The notes beneath the pieces are model-generated. The model ran no database searches, had not been told where the DNA came from, and was given only the letters and a program-made list of their open reading frames with translations. Positions 24,554-33,230 of a DNA stretch of 42,477 nucleotides are shown here, in pieces (the stretch's first letter is position 1; every line of letters starts with the position of its first letter). The position numbers and the translations under genes were made by a program. This stretch comes from Pseudomonadota bacterium (GTDB lineage Bacteria; Pseudomonadota; Alphaproteobacteria; Rhizobiales; Hyphomicrobiaceae): the NCBI GenBank assembly GCA_023412745.1, contig JAEZBZ010000033.1, forward strand, positions 1 to 42,477. The letters are read 5' to 3'.

Positions 24554-25410
24554 CAGTTGCCACTCTTCAAAAGCTGTTCGAGTCGGATGAAGCGCGCATA
24601 GATCGCGAAGGCAATCAATGTCACAGCCAGCAGAACGACGGCCAGCGCGGAAGCGAATGACCAGTTCACCGTGATCTCGACTTCTCGCTGGATCAGCATG
24701 GCAATCGTGACATCTCCCGTACCGCCCATGAGAGCTGGAGTTATGTAGAAGCCGATGGCCAGGATGAAAACGAGCAGCATTCCTCCGGCAAGTCCGGGCA
24801 GGCTGAGCGGCAAGTAGATACGGCGGAACGCATACCACTGTCCCGCCCCCAGGCTCAAAGCAGCACTGATCAGGCGTTGATCGATCCCCCGCATGACCGC
24901 GAGCAGCGTTAGAATCATGAGCGGCAGCAACACATAGGTCATGCCGATGAGAACACCGGTCTGATTGTAGAGCAGGTCGGCGCGGCCAAACCCAAACATC
25001 TGCAAATATTGATTGATCAGGCCTTCACGGCCGAGCAGCACCATCCAGGCGTACGTTCGCACGATCACGCTGGTGAAATACGGCAGGATCACCGCAATCA
25101 GCAGCAGATTGCGCAGCCGCGTCGGCGCGTGAGCGAGAGCATAGGCCACAGGATACCCGATGATGACGCAGATCAGCGTTACGGTGGCCGCCATTTTGAA
25201 TGTCAGCGCGATGACGTAGAAGTAAATCGGATCAGTGAAGATCTCGACGTAGTTGCTCAGCGTGACCTGATTTGTATAGAGGCTGCGGCCGCCCATCCCA
25301 ATCAGCGGCCACACGAAAAATACAACCAGCAGCAACAATGCCGGCAACAACATGAAACGGAATCTATTCCGCGATGCACGCTCGAGAGGATGGAGTGGAG
25401 TGTCTGACAT
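24553..25410 (-). CDS. ABC transporter permease, PotB-like
   Basis: 285 residues from ATG 25410; a TTG at 25422 that overlaps the ATPase stop is a possible alternative and would add four residues. GAGAAGG lies just before the ATG, unusually close. About six membrane helices are seen, with the EAA loop around SAALSLGAGQWYAFRRIYLP. It forms a heterodimer with the PotC-like protein. Gene order is binding protein, ATPase, this permease, second permease, DpaA-like. Confidence 0.88.
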   Translation of the reverse strand: MSDTPLHPLERASRNRFRFMLLPALLLLVVFFVWPLIGMGGRSLYTNQVTLSNYVEIFTDPIYFYVIALTFKMAATVTLICVIIGYPVAYALAHAPTRLRNLLLIAVILPYFTSVIVRTYAWMVLLGREGLINQYLQMFGFGRADLLYNQTGVLIGMTYVLLPLMILTLLAVMRGIDQRLISAALSLGAGQWYAFRRIYLPLSLPGLAGGMLLVFILAIGFYITPALMGGTGDVTIAMLIQREVEITVNWSFASALAVVLLAVTLIAFAIYARFIRLEQLLKSGN

Positions 25411-25418
25411 ACCTTCTC

Positions 25419-26522
25419 TCAAGCTGGAAAGATGCGCGTCTCACTGCGGTCCCAGGCGAGCGGGATTGATTGCCCCTCCTGATAGCGCGCGATGTTTGCC
25501 CGATTGGGTGCGCTGACAATCAGAGCAACGTCGCCAGGTCCGCGGACCTCATAACGCGTGATGTCACCCGAATAGACGACCTCAGCAATCATGGCCGTGC
25601 AGGTATTGGTTGGAGTTTCTCCGGCATCGGCGACGTGGATTTTTTCTGGGCGTACGCCTGCAACGACCGCGCTACCGGGCTTCAGGTTGGGATCTGACAA
25701 CGTTCCAGTGAATGACCAGCCGTCATCAGTCCGGATCGTGCCCAGGTCGTTGGCGACGTCGATGAGCTTGCCTGCGATGAAGTTGGTATCGCCAAGGAAG
25801 TCCGCGACAAACTTTGTATTGGGACGATCGTAAAGGTCTGAAGGAGCGCCCACCTGCTCGATCCGCCCCTCATTCATGATCGCGATGCGGTCTGACATCG
25901 TCAGCGCTTCGCCCTGATCGTGCGTGACATAGATGACGGTCACGCCGAGACGCTGGTGAATGCGACGGATCTCCGTCTGCATATGATCGCGCAGCTTCTT
26001 ATCCAGCGCCCCGAGAGGCTCGTCCATCAGCAGCACGCTCGGCTTGAAGACTAGGGCGCGCGCTAGTGCAACGCGTTGTTGCTGTCCGCCCGAGAGCTGC
26101 TTTGGCATCCGTTCGGCGAAATCGCCGAGTTTGACCAGGTCAAGCGCCTCCTGGACGGACGCCTTGAGTACGTCCTTAGGTGTCTTGCGAACGCGCAGGG
26201 GGAAGGCGACGTTTTCAAATACCGAAAGATGCGGGAACACGGCATAGTTCTGAAACACCATGCCGAGGTCGCGCCTTTGCGGCGGCAGGTCAGCTACGTT
26301 CCTCTCGCCGATCTGTATCGAGCCCGATGTCGGATAGACAAACCCGGCGACCATCATCATCGTCGTGGTTTTGCCGGAGCCGCTGGGGCCGAGAATCGTA
26401 AAAAACTCACCTCTATCGATGGTGACAGAGATATCGTCGACCGCGTTGGCGGCTCCGAAGGATTTGGTGAGGTTTTGTAGGCGAACTTCAGCGCCTGCTG
26501 GGCTGTCTAACGATGAAACCAT
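25419..26522 (-). CDS. ABC transporter ATP-binding protein, PotA-like with TOBE domain
   Basis: 367 residues. Walker A is GPSGSGKT (45-52), the signature LSGGQQQR and Walker B VLLMDEPLGALD are intact, and a TOBE-type C-terminal domain starts near residue 285. This architecture is typical of PotA/FbpC/MalK-class importers. It lies 135 bases downstream of the binding-protein gene, separated by a strong stem-loop that probably lowers its expression relative to that gene. Confidence 0.92.
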   Translation of the reverse strand: MVSSLDSPAGAEVRLQNLTKSFGAANAVDDISVTIDRGEFFTILGPSGSGKTTTMMMVAGFVYPTSGSIQIGERNVADLPPQRRDLGMVFQNYAVFPHLSVFENVAFPLRVRKTPKDVLKASVQEALDLVKLGDFAERMPKQLSGGQQQRVALARALVFKPSVLLMDEPLGALDKKLRDHMQTEIRRIHQRLGVTVIYVTHDQGEALTMSDRIAIMNEGRIEQVGAPSDLYDRPNTKFVADFLGDTNFIAGKLIDVANDLGTIRTDDGWSFTGTLSDPNLKPGSAVVAGVRPEKIHVADAGETPTNTCTAMIAEVVYSGDITRYEVRGPGDVALIVSAPNRANIARYQEGQSIPLAWDRSETRIFPA

Positions 26523-26616
26523 GGCTCCGCATTATATGACTATGGGTGCAGGACGCCACGCGGCCTTTACGCGGCCGGGAAGTTCAAAGGACTGCCAACC
26601 CATTGCGTGGAAATTG

Positions 26617-26649
26617 GGTGTGCACCCGGTATCATGGCGGGTGCACACC
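26617..26649 (-). other. intercistronic stem-loop between binding protein and ATPase genes
   Basis: GGTGTGCACCC (26617-26627) and GGGTGCACACC (26639-26649) form a perfect 11-base stem with an 11-base loop. In the direction of transcription it follows the binding-protein stop by about nine bases and is not followed by a U run. It therefore looks more like an mRNA 3'-end protector or partial attenuator than a full terminator. Confidence 0.75.
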
Positions 26650-26657
26650 GTTTTAAA

Positions 26658-27731
26658 TCAACCGCGGTTTAGAAGCCACTTCGACCAACGGTCGCTGACT
26701 TCCTTGCGGTTGTTTTCCCACCAGTTGATATCGAGTGCAAACGCCTGGGCACGACGTTCTGGCGTGGTGGGCAGGCGCGATTTGGCGGAGTCGGACATCA
26801 GATCGAATGCCTTGGAAACTGCCGGGCCGTACGGGTACTTCGACAGGAAGGCTGCGAGCTTATCCGGCTGCATCGCGTATTCGACGAGTTTCTGAGCGTT
26901 CGCCGCGTTCTTGGCGCCCTTGAAGATCGAGTAGCCCATCGACGTGTACATGGACTCGTTCCATTCGATGGCAATCGGCTGATTGCCTTCGACGAGCGGC
27001 TGAACGCGCGCGTTCCAAAGAGCGCCGAGAACGACTTCCTTGGAGCTGAGCAATTCGGCGGAGACCGCACCGGTGTCCCAGAATTTAGAGACCGAGCCAC
27101 GGATCTTGTCGAGAGACTTGAATGCACGGTCGAGATCCAGCGGGTACAGCTTGTCCTTCGGCACGCCGTCGGCGAGGAGGGCAAACTCGAGCGGCGGCTG
27201 GCCGGAGGCGAGGTCAGGCAGCGTGCGGGCGCCCGGAAAACGCTTCACATCCCAGAACTCGGCCCAGGATTTCGGATGAGCACCGTTGGCAAACGTCTCT
27301 TTGTTGTAGGCCATGACCCACGAGAAATAGAGGTGGCCGACGTACTGCTTCAGACGCACAGCTTCGTCGACATCCGACGGGCTCAGGCGTTTCCAGGAAG
27401 CATAGTCGATATCGGCGAGAGCGCCCTCGCGCTCCAGGCCGCGCAGAACCACTTCGTCGGTATTGATGACGTCGAGCTCGATGTTACCCGAACGGAACAT
27501 CGCAAAAAGCTTGCCGATGGTGGCCGCTACCTGGACAACTTCAATGCCGGTTTCGCGCGTGAATGGCTCATAGATGGTCGGCGTGATGGCGTCAGCGTAG
27601 GCACCGCCTGAAGTCCGAACTATCACTTGCCCGGCAGCTCTCGCCGGTCGGCCGATAATCGCGGGCGCAGCCAGGAAAGCTGCGGTACCACCAAGCACTA
27701 CACGTCGCGTCGGTCTTGATTTCAAAGTCAT
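26658..27731 (-). CDS. extracellular solute-binding protein, PotD-like, Tat signal
   Basis: 357 residues. The N-terminus has a twin-arginine signal: TRRVVLGG followed by a hydrophobic AAFLAAPAIIG and cleavage near ARA-AG. The mature protein starts QVIVRTSGGAYADAITPTIYEPF, typical of binding proteins for polyamines, opines and related small cations or amino acids. It is the first gene of the five-gene importer operon; operator F lies 148 bases upstream. The ligand is unknown. Confidence 0.92.
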   Translation of the reverse strand: MTLKSRPTRRVVLGGTAAFLAAPAIIGRPARAAGQVIVRTSGGAYADAITPTIYEPFTRETGIEVVQVAATIGKLFAMFRSGNIELDVINTDEVVLRGLEREGALADIDYASWKRLSPSDVDEAVRLKQYVGHLYFSWVMAYNKETFANGAHPKSWAEFWDVKRFPGARTLPDLASGQPPLEFALLADGVPKDKLYPLDLDRAFKSLDKIRGSVSKFWDTGAVSAELLSSKEVVLGALWNARVQPLVEGNQPIAIEWNESMYTSMGYSIFKGAKNAANAQKLVEYAMQPDKLAAFLSKYPYGPAVSKAFDLMSDSAKSRLPTTPERRAQAFALDINWWENNRKEVSDRWSKWLLNRG

Positions 27732-28058
27732 TCACCACCCTCCAAGCAAAAACTCAGCAGACCTGAGACCTGTCGACCCGAGCTGTCTTTCGCCTCGAAA
27801 TTGATCGGCAGAATAGCGTTGAGTTGCCTTTGATCTGCGTTTCACATCCAACGTGCGCCACTTCGGCACAGGCAAGTATGTATATAACGGTATACAAATG
27901 AACGCGATGCTGCGCAAGAGCGAGAAATTTGCGATGCTTTAAAAATGATCGTGGCTGAAACGCACGTGCCTTTGCTACCAAAAGGAAGCCCGGCACACCC
28001 CTGCAGATCATTGGGAAGCGGTAGGGTAACGCATTGAACAGATGTAGGAAATTTCTGG
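27732..28058. other. 327-base divergent intergenic region
   Basis: It lies between the importer operon (leftward) and the PhzF gene (rightward). Apart from operator F near its middle I see no gene, hairpin or repeat here. The 148-base stretch between operator F and the binding-protein ATG could be a long leader, but no riboswitch fold is recognisable. Confidence 0.6.
27879..27898. promoter_or_regulatory. operator F of the GTATRC tandem motif
   Basis: On the minus strand it reads TTTGTATAC-CGTT-ATATAC: core GTATAC at 27895..27890 and ATATAC at 27885..27880. It lies between the PotABCD-like operon and the phzF-like gene and could serve either or both. Confidence 0.7.
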
Positions 28059-28850
28059 ATGCGCGCACTCCCTTACTACACAGTTCTCACGTTCACTGAT
28101 CGAGCGTTTTCAGGCAATCCAGCCGGGGTGTGTCTTTTGGATGATTGGCTGGACGATCAGGTGATGCTGAGGATTGCGGGGGAGAGTATTGCGCCCGCAA
28201 CGGCGTTCCTTATCCCCAACGGTGATCCACTGCAGTTGCGTTGGTTCACACCTGTCGTGGAAGAAGAACTATGCGGTCATGGCACCCTTGGAGCTGCGTG
28301 GGTTGTTTTGAATGAGCTGAAGCCGGGCACATCCCGCGCTGTTTTTCAAACGCGCGCTGGTCAATTGACGGTGGATCGCGAGGACAATGGCTTTGTGATT
28401 GATTTGCCTGCGCGTGCGCACACCAGAGTTTCTCGATCCAAGAAGGTCGACCGCGCAATCGGATGCCGCGCAGCTGAGCATCTCACGTCTGCGTATCACA
28501 TTGCCGTAATGGAGACGGCGCGAGAGGTCGCTGCACTAACGCCAGATCTCGGATTGGTCGCAAAGCTCGATCTCCCGGGCCTTATCGTGACTGCGCCGGG
28601 AGATGGTTTCGATTGCGATATCGTCACGCGCTACTTCGCGCCTGCTAAAGGAATTCCGGAAGATCACGCGACCGGCTCCGCGCACACGCAAATCGTTCCA
28701 TACTGGACACATCGATTGGGCAAGACCTCGATCTCCGGACGCCAGCTATCGCCAAGAGGCGGAGAGATGATTTGCCATCATACCGAGCCCGACCGCATTC
28801 GAATGGTGGCTAAGGCGGTAAGATACCTCAACGGCTTTGTCTACGTGTAG
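28059..28850 (+). CDS. PhzF family protein lacking the usual catalytic glutamate
   Basis: 263 residues of the PhzF/diaminopimelate-epimerase-like fold. The opening YYTVLTFTDRAFSGNPAGVC, CGHGTLGAAW and the second-half DHATGSAHTQIVPYW are clear. In PhzF and most relatives the acid/base Glu lies in an SET-F motif just after the first helix; here that place reads P46-A47-T48-A49-F50, so Glu is replaced by Ala. The protein may therefore bind without isomerising, or use another residue. It is divergent from the PotABCD/DpaA-like operon with operator F between. Members isomerise dihydroaromatic and amino-acid-derived compounds. Confidence 0.85.
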   Translation: MRALPYYTVLTFTDRAFSGNPAGVCLLDDWLDDQVMLRIAGESIAPATAFLIPNGDPLQLRWFTPVVEEELCGHGTLGAAWVVLNELKPGTSRAVFQTRAGQLTVDREDNGFVIDLPARAHTRVSRSKKVDRAIGCRAAEHLTSAYHIAVMETAREVAALTPDLGLVAKLDLPGLIVTAPGDGFDCDIVTRYFAPAKGIPEDHATGSAHTQIVPYWTHRLGKTSISGRQLSPRGGEMICHHTEPDRIRMVAKAVRYLNGFVYV

Positions 28851-28989
28851 CTTTCGCTGTTCGCTGATCCGATCGACCAAACGGAATTCCTCAGCTGAAG
28901 ATGCTGCGACAGGCTTTCAGAGGCTGCCGAGCCAACTTCGACTGAACCGAAGAAGAATGGCATAGATATAGCAACCGCGGGCAGCCACT

Positions 28990-29020
28990 TAGGCATATTC
29001 AGTGCATATGTGAATGCCTA
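28990..29020. repeat. inverted repeat at the edge of a mobile-element remnant
   Basis: TAGGCATATTCA (28990-29001) faces TGAATGCCTA (29011-29020): ten paired bases once a two-base AT insertion in the left arm is allowed, with a nine-base centre. It lies immediately before the point where parA similarity begins. It could be a recombination or attachment site, or chance. Confidence 0.45.
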
Positions 29021-29021
29021 G

Positions 29022-29267
29022 ACATCACCAAACGCCAAGGGGCAGCACGACGGCAAGCTGGTCGACGAGGCGCGTGCGCTGCTCACCTCCTGGAAGCTGC
29101 CCGTCGCCAAAACGACCATCGCCTATCGGTCGCAGTACGTGAATTCCGTCACCACCGGCCGCACCGGCCCGGAGAAGGACAGGAAGGCGGACGCCGAGAT
29201 CGACGCGCTGTGGGCCGCGGTCAAGGCGGCAGCGCAGCGTGCGGCGAAGCGGAGGGCGCGGGCATGA
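29022..29267 (+). pseudogene. truncated ParA-like partition ATPase, C-terminal remnant
   Basis: An open frame with no start (a stop lies just before, at 29019) encodes about 81 residues that match the C-terminal end of plasmid-type ParA/MinD ATPases: NAKGQHDGKLVDEARALL, then LPVAKTTIAYRSQYVNSV, TGRTGPE and EIDALWAAVKAAAQ. The whole nucleotide-binding part is missing, so it cannot act as a ParA. Its stop overlaps the start of the ribbon-helix-helix gene (ATGA), as in an intact par operon. The DNA here is visibly richer in GC than the genes to the left. The 170 bases between the phzF-like gene and this remnant hold only the inverted repeat. Confidence 0.7.
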
Positions 29268-29581
29268 TGGACGACATCGACAGCTTTGCCGCGATGTTCC
29301 CCGGCCCGCCCGGCGAGGACCGGCGGGCCGCGCGGGAGGTGCGGGCGCGGAAGGAGCGGCGCACGCAGCTCACCGAAAAGCAGCGCCGCCGCAAAGCGGT
29401 GCGTACAACCCAGCTCAATTTCAGGTGCTCGCCGGAATTCAAGGAGCGCACGGCGCGCTTGGCGCGGCGGCTCAACAAATCCACTGCCGACGTCATGGAG
29501 GCGGCGATCGCCGAGCTGGAGGATGCCGCAGCCAGGATCGAACGGGCAAACCAGCGCGAGGCGGAAAGGGGAGATGGATAG
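29264..29581 (+). CDS. small ribbon-helix-helix-like DNA-binding protein, partition-type partner
   Basis: 105 residues from the ATG at 29264, overlapping the parA remnant stop. The first half is charged and probably disordered (EDRRAAREVRARKERR, EKQRRRKAV). Residues about 47-82 read TTQLNFRCSPEFKER ... LNKSTADVMEAAIAELE, a beta-strand followed by two helices, the ribbon-helix-helix pattern of ParG/CopG-like proteins. Its place directly after parA suggests the centromere-binding partner of a plasmid or integrative-element partition system. The next gene overlaps its end by eight bases. Confidence 0.72.
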   Translation: MMDDIDSFAAMFPGPPGEDRRAAREVRARKERRTQLTEKQRRRKAVRTTQLNFRCSPEFKERTARLARRLNKSTADVMEAAIAELEDAAARIERANQREAERGDG

Positions 29582-30593
29582 CTTCGTGCGCGTCAGTGCC
29601 GGGCTGGTCGGCCTTGCCATCATCGGCTGTGTTGCCCATTCGGCGATTGTCGCGGGCGGTGGCTATGGTGCCACTGGCGCGCCGCTGCTGATCGCGCTCG
29701 CCTGCGGTCTCGCCGTTGGCGCGGTGGCCGTCGAGCTGGCGCGGCGGGAACGGCGCTGGGTGATTGCGATGCTGATCGGCCTTGAGCTGGTCGCCGGCGA
29801 GGCCTATGCCCTGCTGCTCACCAGCGAGCGCACGTTGGAGGCGCGCGAGCAGAGGCAGGCGCCCCTCCGGGCGTCGGCTGCGGAGCGGGCTCGGTCCGAG
29901 GACAGATTGGCCGTGGCTGAGCGGGCCCTGGCTGGTGCCCAGAGCTCCGACCGGCTTAAGCGGGCGCTGGCGGCCAAGGCCGCGGCCGACGCTGCTGTCG
30001 TCGCCAAGGCGGCCGAGCGTGACTGTGCCGGCAATTGCCGGGCTCTGCTCGAGCAGCAGGTCGCGACCGCAGCGGCGGAGATTGCCGCCGCGCGCGCCGA
30101 ACTGACCGCGTTGCGCAGAACCGCCGAGGCGGAGCTCGGGGCCGCGCGGGCCGCGCTCGCGGCGCTCCCGGCACCGGCCAGTGTTTCGCCACTGGCCGAT
30201 CGGCTGGGGATCGCGGGCTGGCAGATCGATGTTGCGGCAGCCGTGCTTGCCAGCCTCGCCGCGAACGGCCTCGGCGCCTTCCTGCTCGCATTTGCGGCGC
30301 ACGGCCGCTTCTCAAGGTCCAGCGACAGCTTCGAGCCTGCTGCACGCCGCAGCGCCGCGGCTGAAGCCGATGCTTTCGCCCGGGAGGTCTTCCGCCCGCA
30401 GCCGTGCGGCCGGATTGCCATCGCCGACATCAAGGATGCCTATCAGGCATGGTGTCGATGCCGCGGGCTCGATCCGTTGCCGAACCAAGAATTTGGCCGC
30501 GAGCTGGCTGCCCTCTTTGCCAGTGTCGGGCTCTATCGTGTCGGGGTGGGCGCTGATGCCGAAATCCGAGTCTCAAATGGGTCATGTGGATGA
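29574..30593 (+). CDS. membrane and coiled-coil protein of a plasmid/integrative-element cluster
   Basis: 339 residues; the ATG at 29574 has GGGGAG upstream. There are two or three membrane segments near the N-terminus (about 7-70). A long Ala/Arg/Glu-rich coiled coil follows (about 80-210, with repeated ERA, AERDC, AAEIAAARAEL stretches), then another hydrophobic segment around 230-250. The C-terminal ~80 residues read IADIKDAYQAWCRC ... LPNQEFGRELAALFASVGLYRV, a small helical domain resembling the winged domains at the end of phage/plasmid primases. I do not recognise a named family. With the parA remnant and the RHH gene it looks like plasmid or integrative-element baggage. Confidence 0.7.
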   Translation: MDSFVRVSAGLVGLAIIGCVAHSAIVAGGGYGATGAPLLIALACGLAVGAVAVELARRERRWVIAMLIGLELVAGEAYALLLTSERTLEAREQRQAPLRASAAERARSEDRLAVAERALAGAQSSDRLKRALAAKAAADAAVVAKAAERDCAGNCRALLEQQVATAAAEIAAARAELTALRRTAEAELGAARAALAALPAPASVSPLADRLGIAGWQIDVAAAVLASLAANGLGAFLLAFAAHGRFSRSSDSFEPAARRSAAAEADAFAREVFRPQPCGRIAIADIKDAYQAWCRCRGLDPLPNQEFGRELAALFASVGLYRVGVGADAEIRVSNGSCG

Positions 30594-30695
30594 CCGCTAC
30601 TGGCCCGAAGCGGCAATTCGAGGGGCCTTGCAAAGGGACTTCGAACGTTGCCGCTTCACAGGTAGTGAGCGGACAATGGCGATGCTTTGTTAGCG

Positions 30696-33230
30696 TCACA
30701 GCCACAATACGCGCTTGCGCTGGTCGAAATTGTTCAGCAAATCCGATGCTGGTCCCTCGTGGAAGACTGCACCGCGTTCGAGCGCAAAAACCCGATCCGC
30801 GAGCGCCAGCACCAGGTCCAGGTTGTGCTCAACAATGATGATCGAGACGTGCTTGCGCAGCCGGTCGAACACGTCAAAGAGTTCAAGTACGACACTCGGC
30901 GCCAGGCCCTCGAACGGCTCGTCGAGCAGCAGCATTTTGACGTTACCCGACAGCGTGCGCGCCACGGCCACCATCTGCTGTTCGCCACCCGAGAGGTAAT
31001 CGGCGGCAATATGCATCCGCTCCTTCAGTCGCGGAAAGTACTCGAAGATCTGCTCCTCGTTCCACACTACGCCTGTCGCACCATCAGTGGCCCGCGCAAG
31101 CCGTCCGAGCGCCAGATTTTCAGCGACTGTCATGCCCGCGAACAGCCCGCGGCCCTGAGGCACATAACCGATGCCCAGACGCGCCACGTCAGGTGCCGGC
31201 AGACCGGCAATGTCGCGGCCGTCGAAACGGATGCTGCCCGAGGCGGGCGGCACCAGGGCTGCGAGCGTCTTCAACAGCGTCGACTTGCCTGCGCCGTTGC
31301 GGCCGAGCAGGGCCACGATCTCGCCCTTGCGAACGTTGAGTGCGACGTCCATCAGGATATGGCTCTTGCCGTAGAAGGTGTTCACCCCGTCGATGCGCAG
31401 TACCTCTTCGGCATTGCTGAGATCCACAGTGCCGCTCGCCACCGGCGGAACGCCCGTGCCGGTATAGACCCGCTGGACCCGGTGATCGGTGCGGACCTCC
31501 TGGGGCGATCCAGTCATGAGTACTTCGCCCTGGTTCATCACGGTGACTTGGTTCGACAGGCCCAGCACGCGCTCGATATCGTGTTCGACGATCAGCACCG
31601 GCACGTTGCGGGCAATGCAGGCCACGAGATTTGAGACACGCTCACGCTCTGCCGCGGCGAGGCCCGCCAGCGGCTCATCCAGCAGGAGGACATGCGGCTT
31701 GGAACCGAGCGCAATTCCAAGATCGACGAGCCGCTGCCCGCCGTAGGAAAGTTCTCCCGCCTGCACGCTCTCTATGCCCTCGAGCCCGAGAAAGCGGATG
31801 AGTTCCTGGGTTTCCGCATCGATCTCGGTATAGGCGTTGACATTGCGCCATGCGTTGAACCGCGCGCGATGGCGTGCCTGTAGCGATAGACGGATGTTTT
31901 CGTAGATCGACAGCGTCTTGAAAAGGCTGGTGATCTGGAATGAGCGAGCCAGGCCCAGTGCGCATATTCGGTCGGGAGACAAGCCTGCGATCTCCTGGCC
32001 CAGTAGGCGCACGCTTCCCGCATCGGGCGCGTACATGCCGGACACGAGATTGAAGAGGGTGGTTTTGCCAGCACCGTTTGGACCGATCAGGGCATGAATT
32101 GTGCCCCTCTCGACAGCAAGATCCACGGACACGACCGCGCGGATGCCACCGAACTGCTTGGCTGCGCCCTTCACCTCCAGCGCCTGATCACCGATGGTTT
32201 CGGGGTGCAGGAAGAGCGGCAATTCCAGGCCTTCGAAGATGCGCCGCTTGCTCATGGCGGCGGCGTCCGTCTCATTCGGTTTCCAGCGGCCTGAAATGCG
32301 CGCCCAGATTCCGACGAGGCCGCTGGGAGAGAATAGGACAAACCCGATGAAGATCAGTCCGAACCACAGAAGCCAGTTGCCGGTCCAGATCGAAAGGATC
32401 TCGCGGAAAAGGATATAGAAAAGCGCTCCTAGCGCAGGTCCCAGGATATTATGCATGCCGCCGATGACGACCATCGCGAGCAATTCTCCCGAGAAGGGGA
32501 CTGAGGTAGATTCCGCCGAAACGAGATAATGCAGGAACGCCGTGAGTGCGCCGGCAAGGCCGGTTATGCTCGCAGACAGCACGAAGGCGGCGAGTTTGTA
32601 GCGTTCGATGGGATAGCCCTGGAAAGTCGCGCGGAGCTGGTTTTCGCGAATGGCGAGGAGCACATGTCCGAACGGCGAGTTTACGACGCGCAGCATGCCG
32701 TAGAGCACACCGAACGCGATGAGTGAGATGAAGATGTAGTAGGTGAGGGCGTTATCCAGATCGATGGGCCCGAACCGCCCGCGAGTCAGGCCGCCGAGTC
32801 CATCTTCGCCGCCGGTCACCTCGCTCCAGCGGAAGGCGATGTTGTAGCAAAGTGCTGCAAGCGCCAGTGTCAGCAGGGCGAAGTAGACACCTCTGCGACG
32901 CAGAATGAGAAAGCCAACGATGATGGCGGCAAGCGCGGTGAGCAGCACCGCGAGCACAATCGGCAATGCGATCTGGCCGGGAAACATGTTCTTTTGCAGC
33001 AGTCCTGCCGCATAGGCGCAAAAACCGAACCAGGCGCCGTGACCGAACGAGGTGAGGCCCGTATAGCCAACGAGCACGTTGAGCCCCATGGCCGCAATCG
33101 CCAGCGTCACCACGACGCTTGCGGTGTTCACTGTCAGGCCGAGCGAGGCCATGACGCTTGGCAGCGCAAGCAACGCTACGGCGCCGATCCACAGTGGGCG
33201 GTTTTTCTGTGCGGTTAGCGCTCTGCTCAT
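30696..33230 (-). CDS. fused branched-chain-type ABC transporter: LivM permease + LivG ATPase + LivF ATPase
   Basis: One uninterrupted 844-residue frame holds three subunits usually encoded separately. Residues 1-315 are a LivM-like permease (GLNVLVGYTGLTSFGHGAWF). Residues 350-595 are a LivG-like ATPase with GPNGAGKT (383-390), LSYGGQ (494-499, where LSYGQQ is usual) and LLLDEP (515-520). Residues 608-844 are a LivF-like ATPase with GRNGAGKS (643-650), LSGGEQQ (746-752) and LLLDEP (767-772). A MSKRR stretch at 326-330 marks the permease-LivG linker. The start overlaps the stop of the LivH gene (ATGA). It should couple import of a branched-chain amino acid or aromatic/amide compound. Confidence 0.93.
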   Translation of the reverse strand: MSRALTAQKNRPLWIGAVALLALPSVMASLGLTVNTASVVVTLAIAAMGLNVLVGYTGLTSFGHGAWFGFCAYAAGLLQKNMFPGQIALPIVLAVLLTALAAIIVGFLILRRRGVYFALLTLALAALCYNIAFRWSEVTGGEDGLGGLTRGRFGPIDLDNALTYYIFISLIAFGVLYGMLRVVNSPFGHVLLAIRENQLRATFQGYPIERYKLAAFVLSASITGLAGALTAFLHYLVSAESTSVPFSGELLAMVVIGGMHNILGPALGALFYILFREILSIWTGNWLLWFGLIFIGFVLFSPSGLVGIWARISGRWKPNETDAAAMSKRRIFEGLELPLFLHPETIGDQALEVKGAAKQFGGIRAVVSVDLAVERGTIHALIGPNGAGKTTLFNLVSGMYAPDAGSVRLLGQEIAGLSPDRICALGLARSFQITSLFKTLSIYENIRLSLQARHRARFNAWRNVNAYTEIDAETQELIRFLGLEGIESVQAGELSYGGQRLVDLGIALGSKPHVLLLDEPLAGLAAAERERVSNLVACIARNVPVLIVEHDIERVLGLSNQVTVMNQGEVLMTGSPQEVRTDHRVQRVYTGTGVPPVASGTVDLSNAEEVLRIDGVNTFYGKSHILMDVALNVRKGEIVALLGRNGAGKSTLLKTLAALVPPASGSIRFDGRDIAGLPAPDVARLGIGYVPQGRGLFAGMTVAENLALGRLARATDGATGVVWNEEQIFEYFPRLKERMHIAADYLSGGEQQMVAVARTLSGNVKMLLLDEPFEGLAPSVVLELFDVFDRLRKHVSIIIVEHNLDLVLALADRVFALERGAVFHEGPASDLLNNFDQRKRVLWL

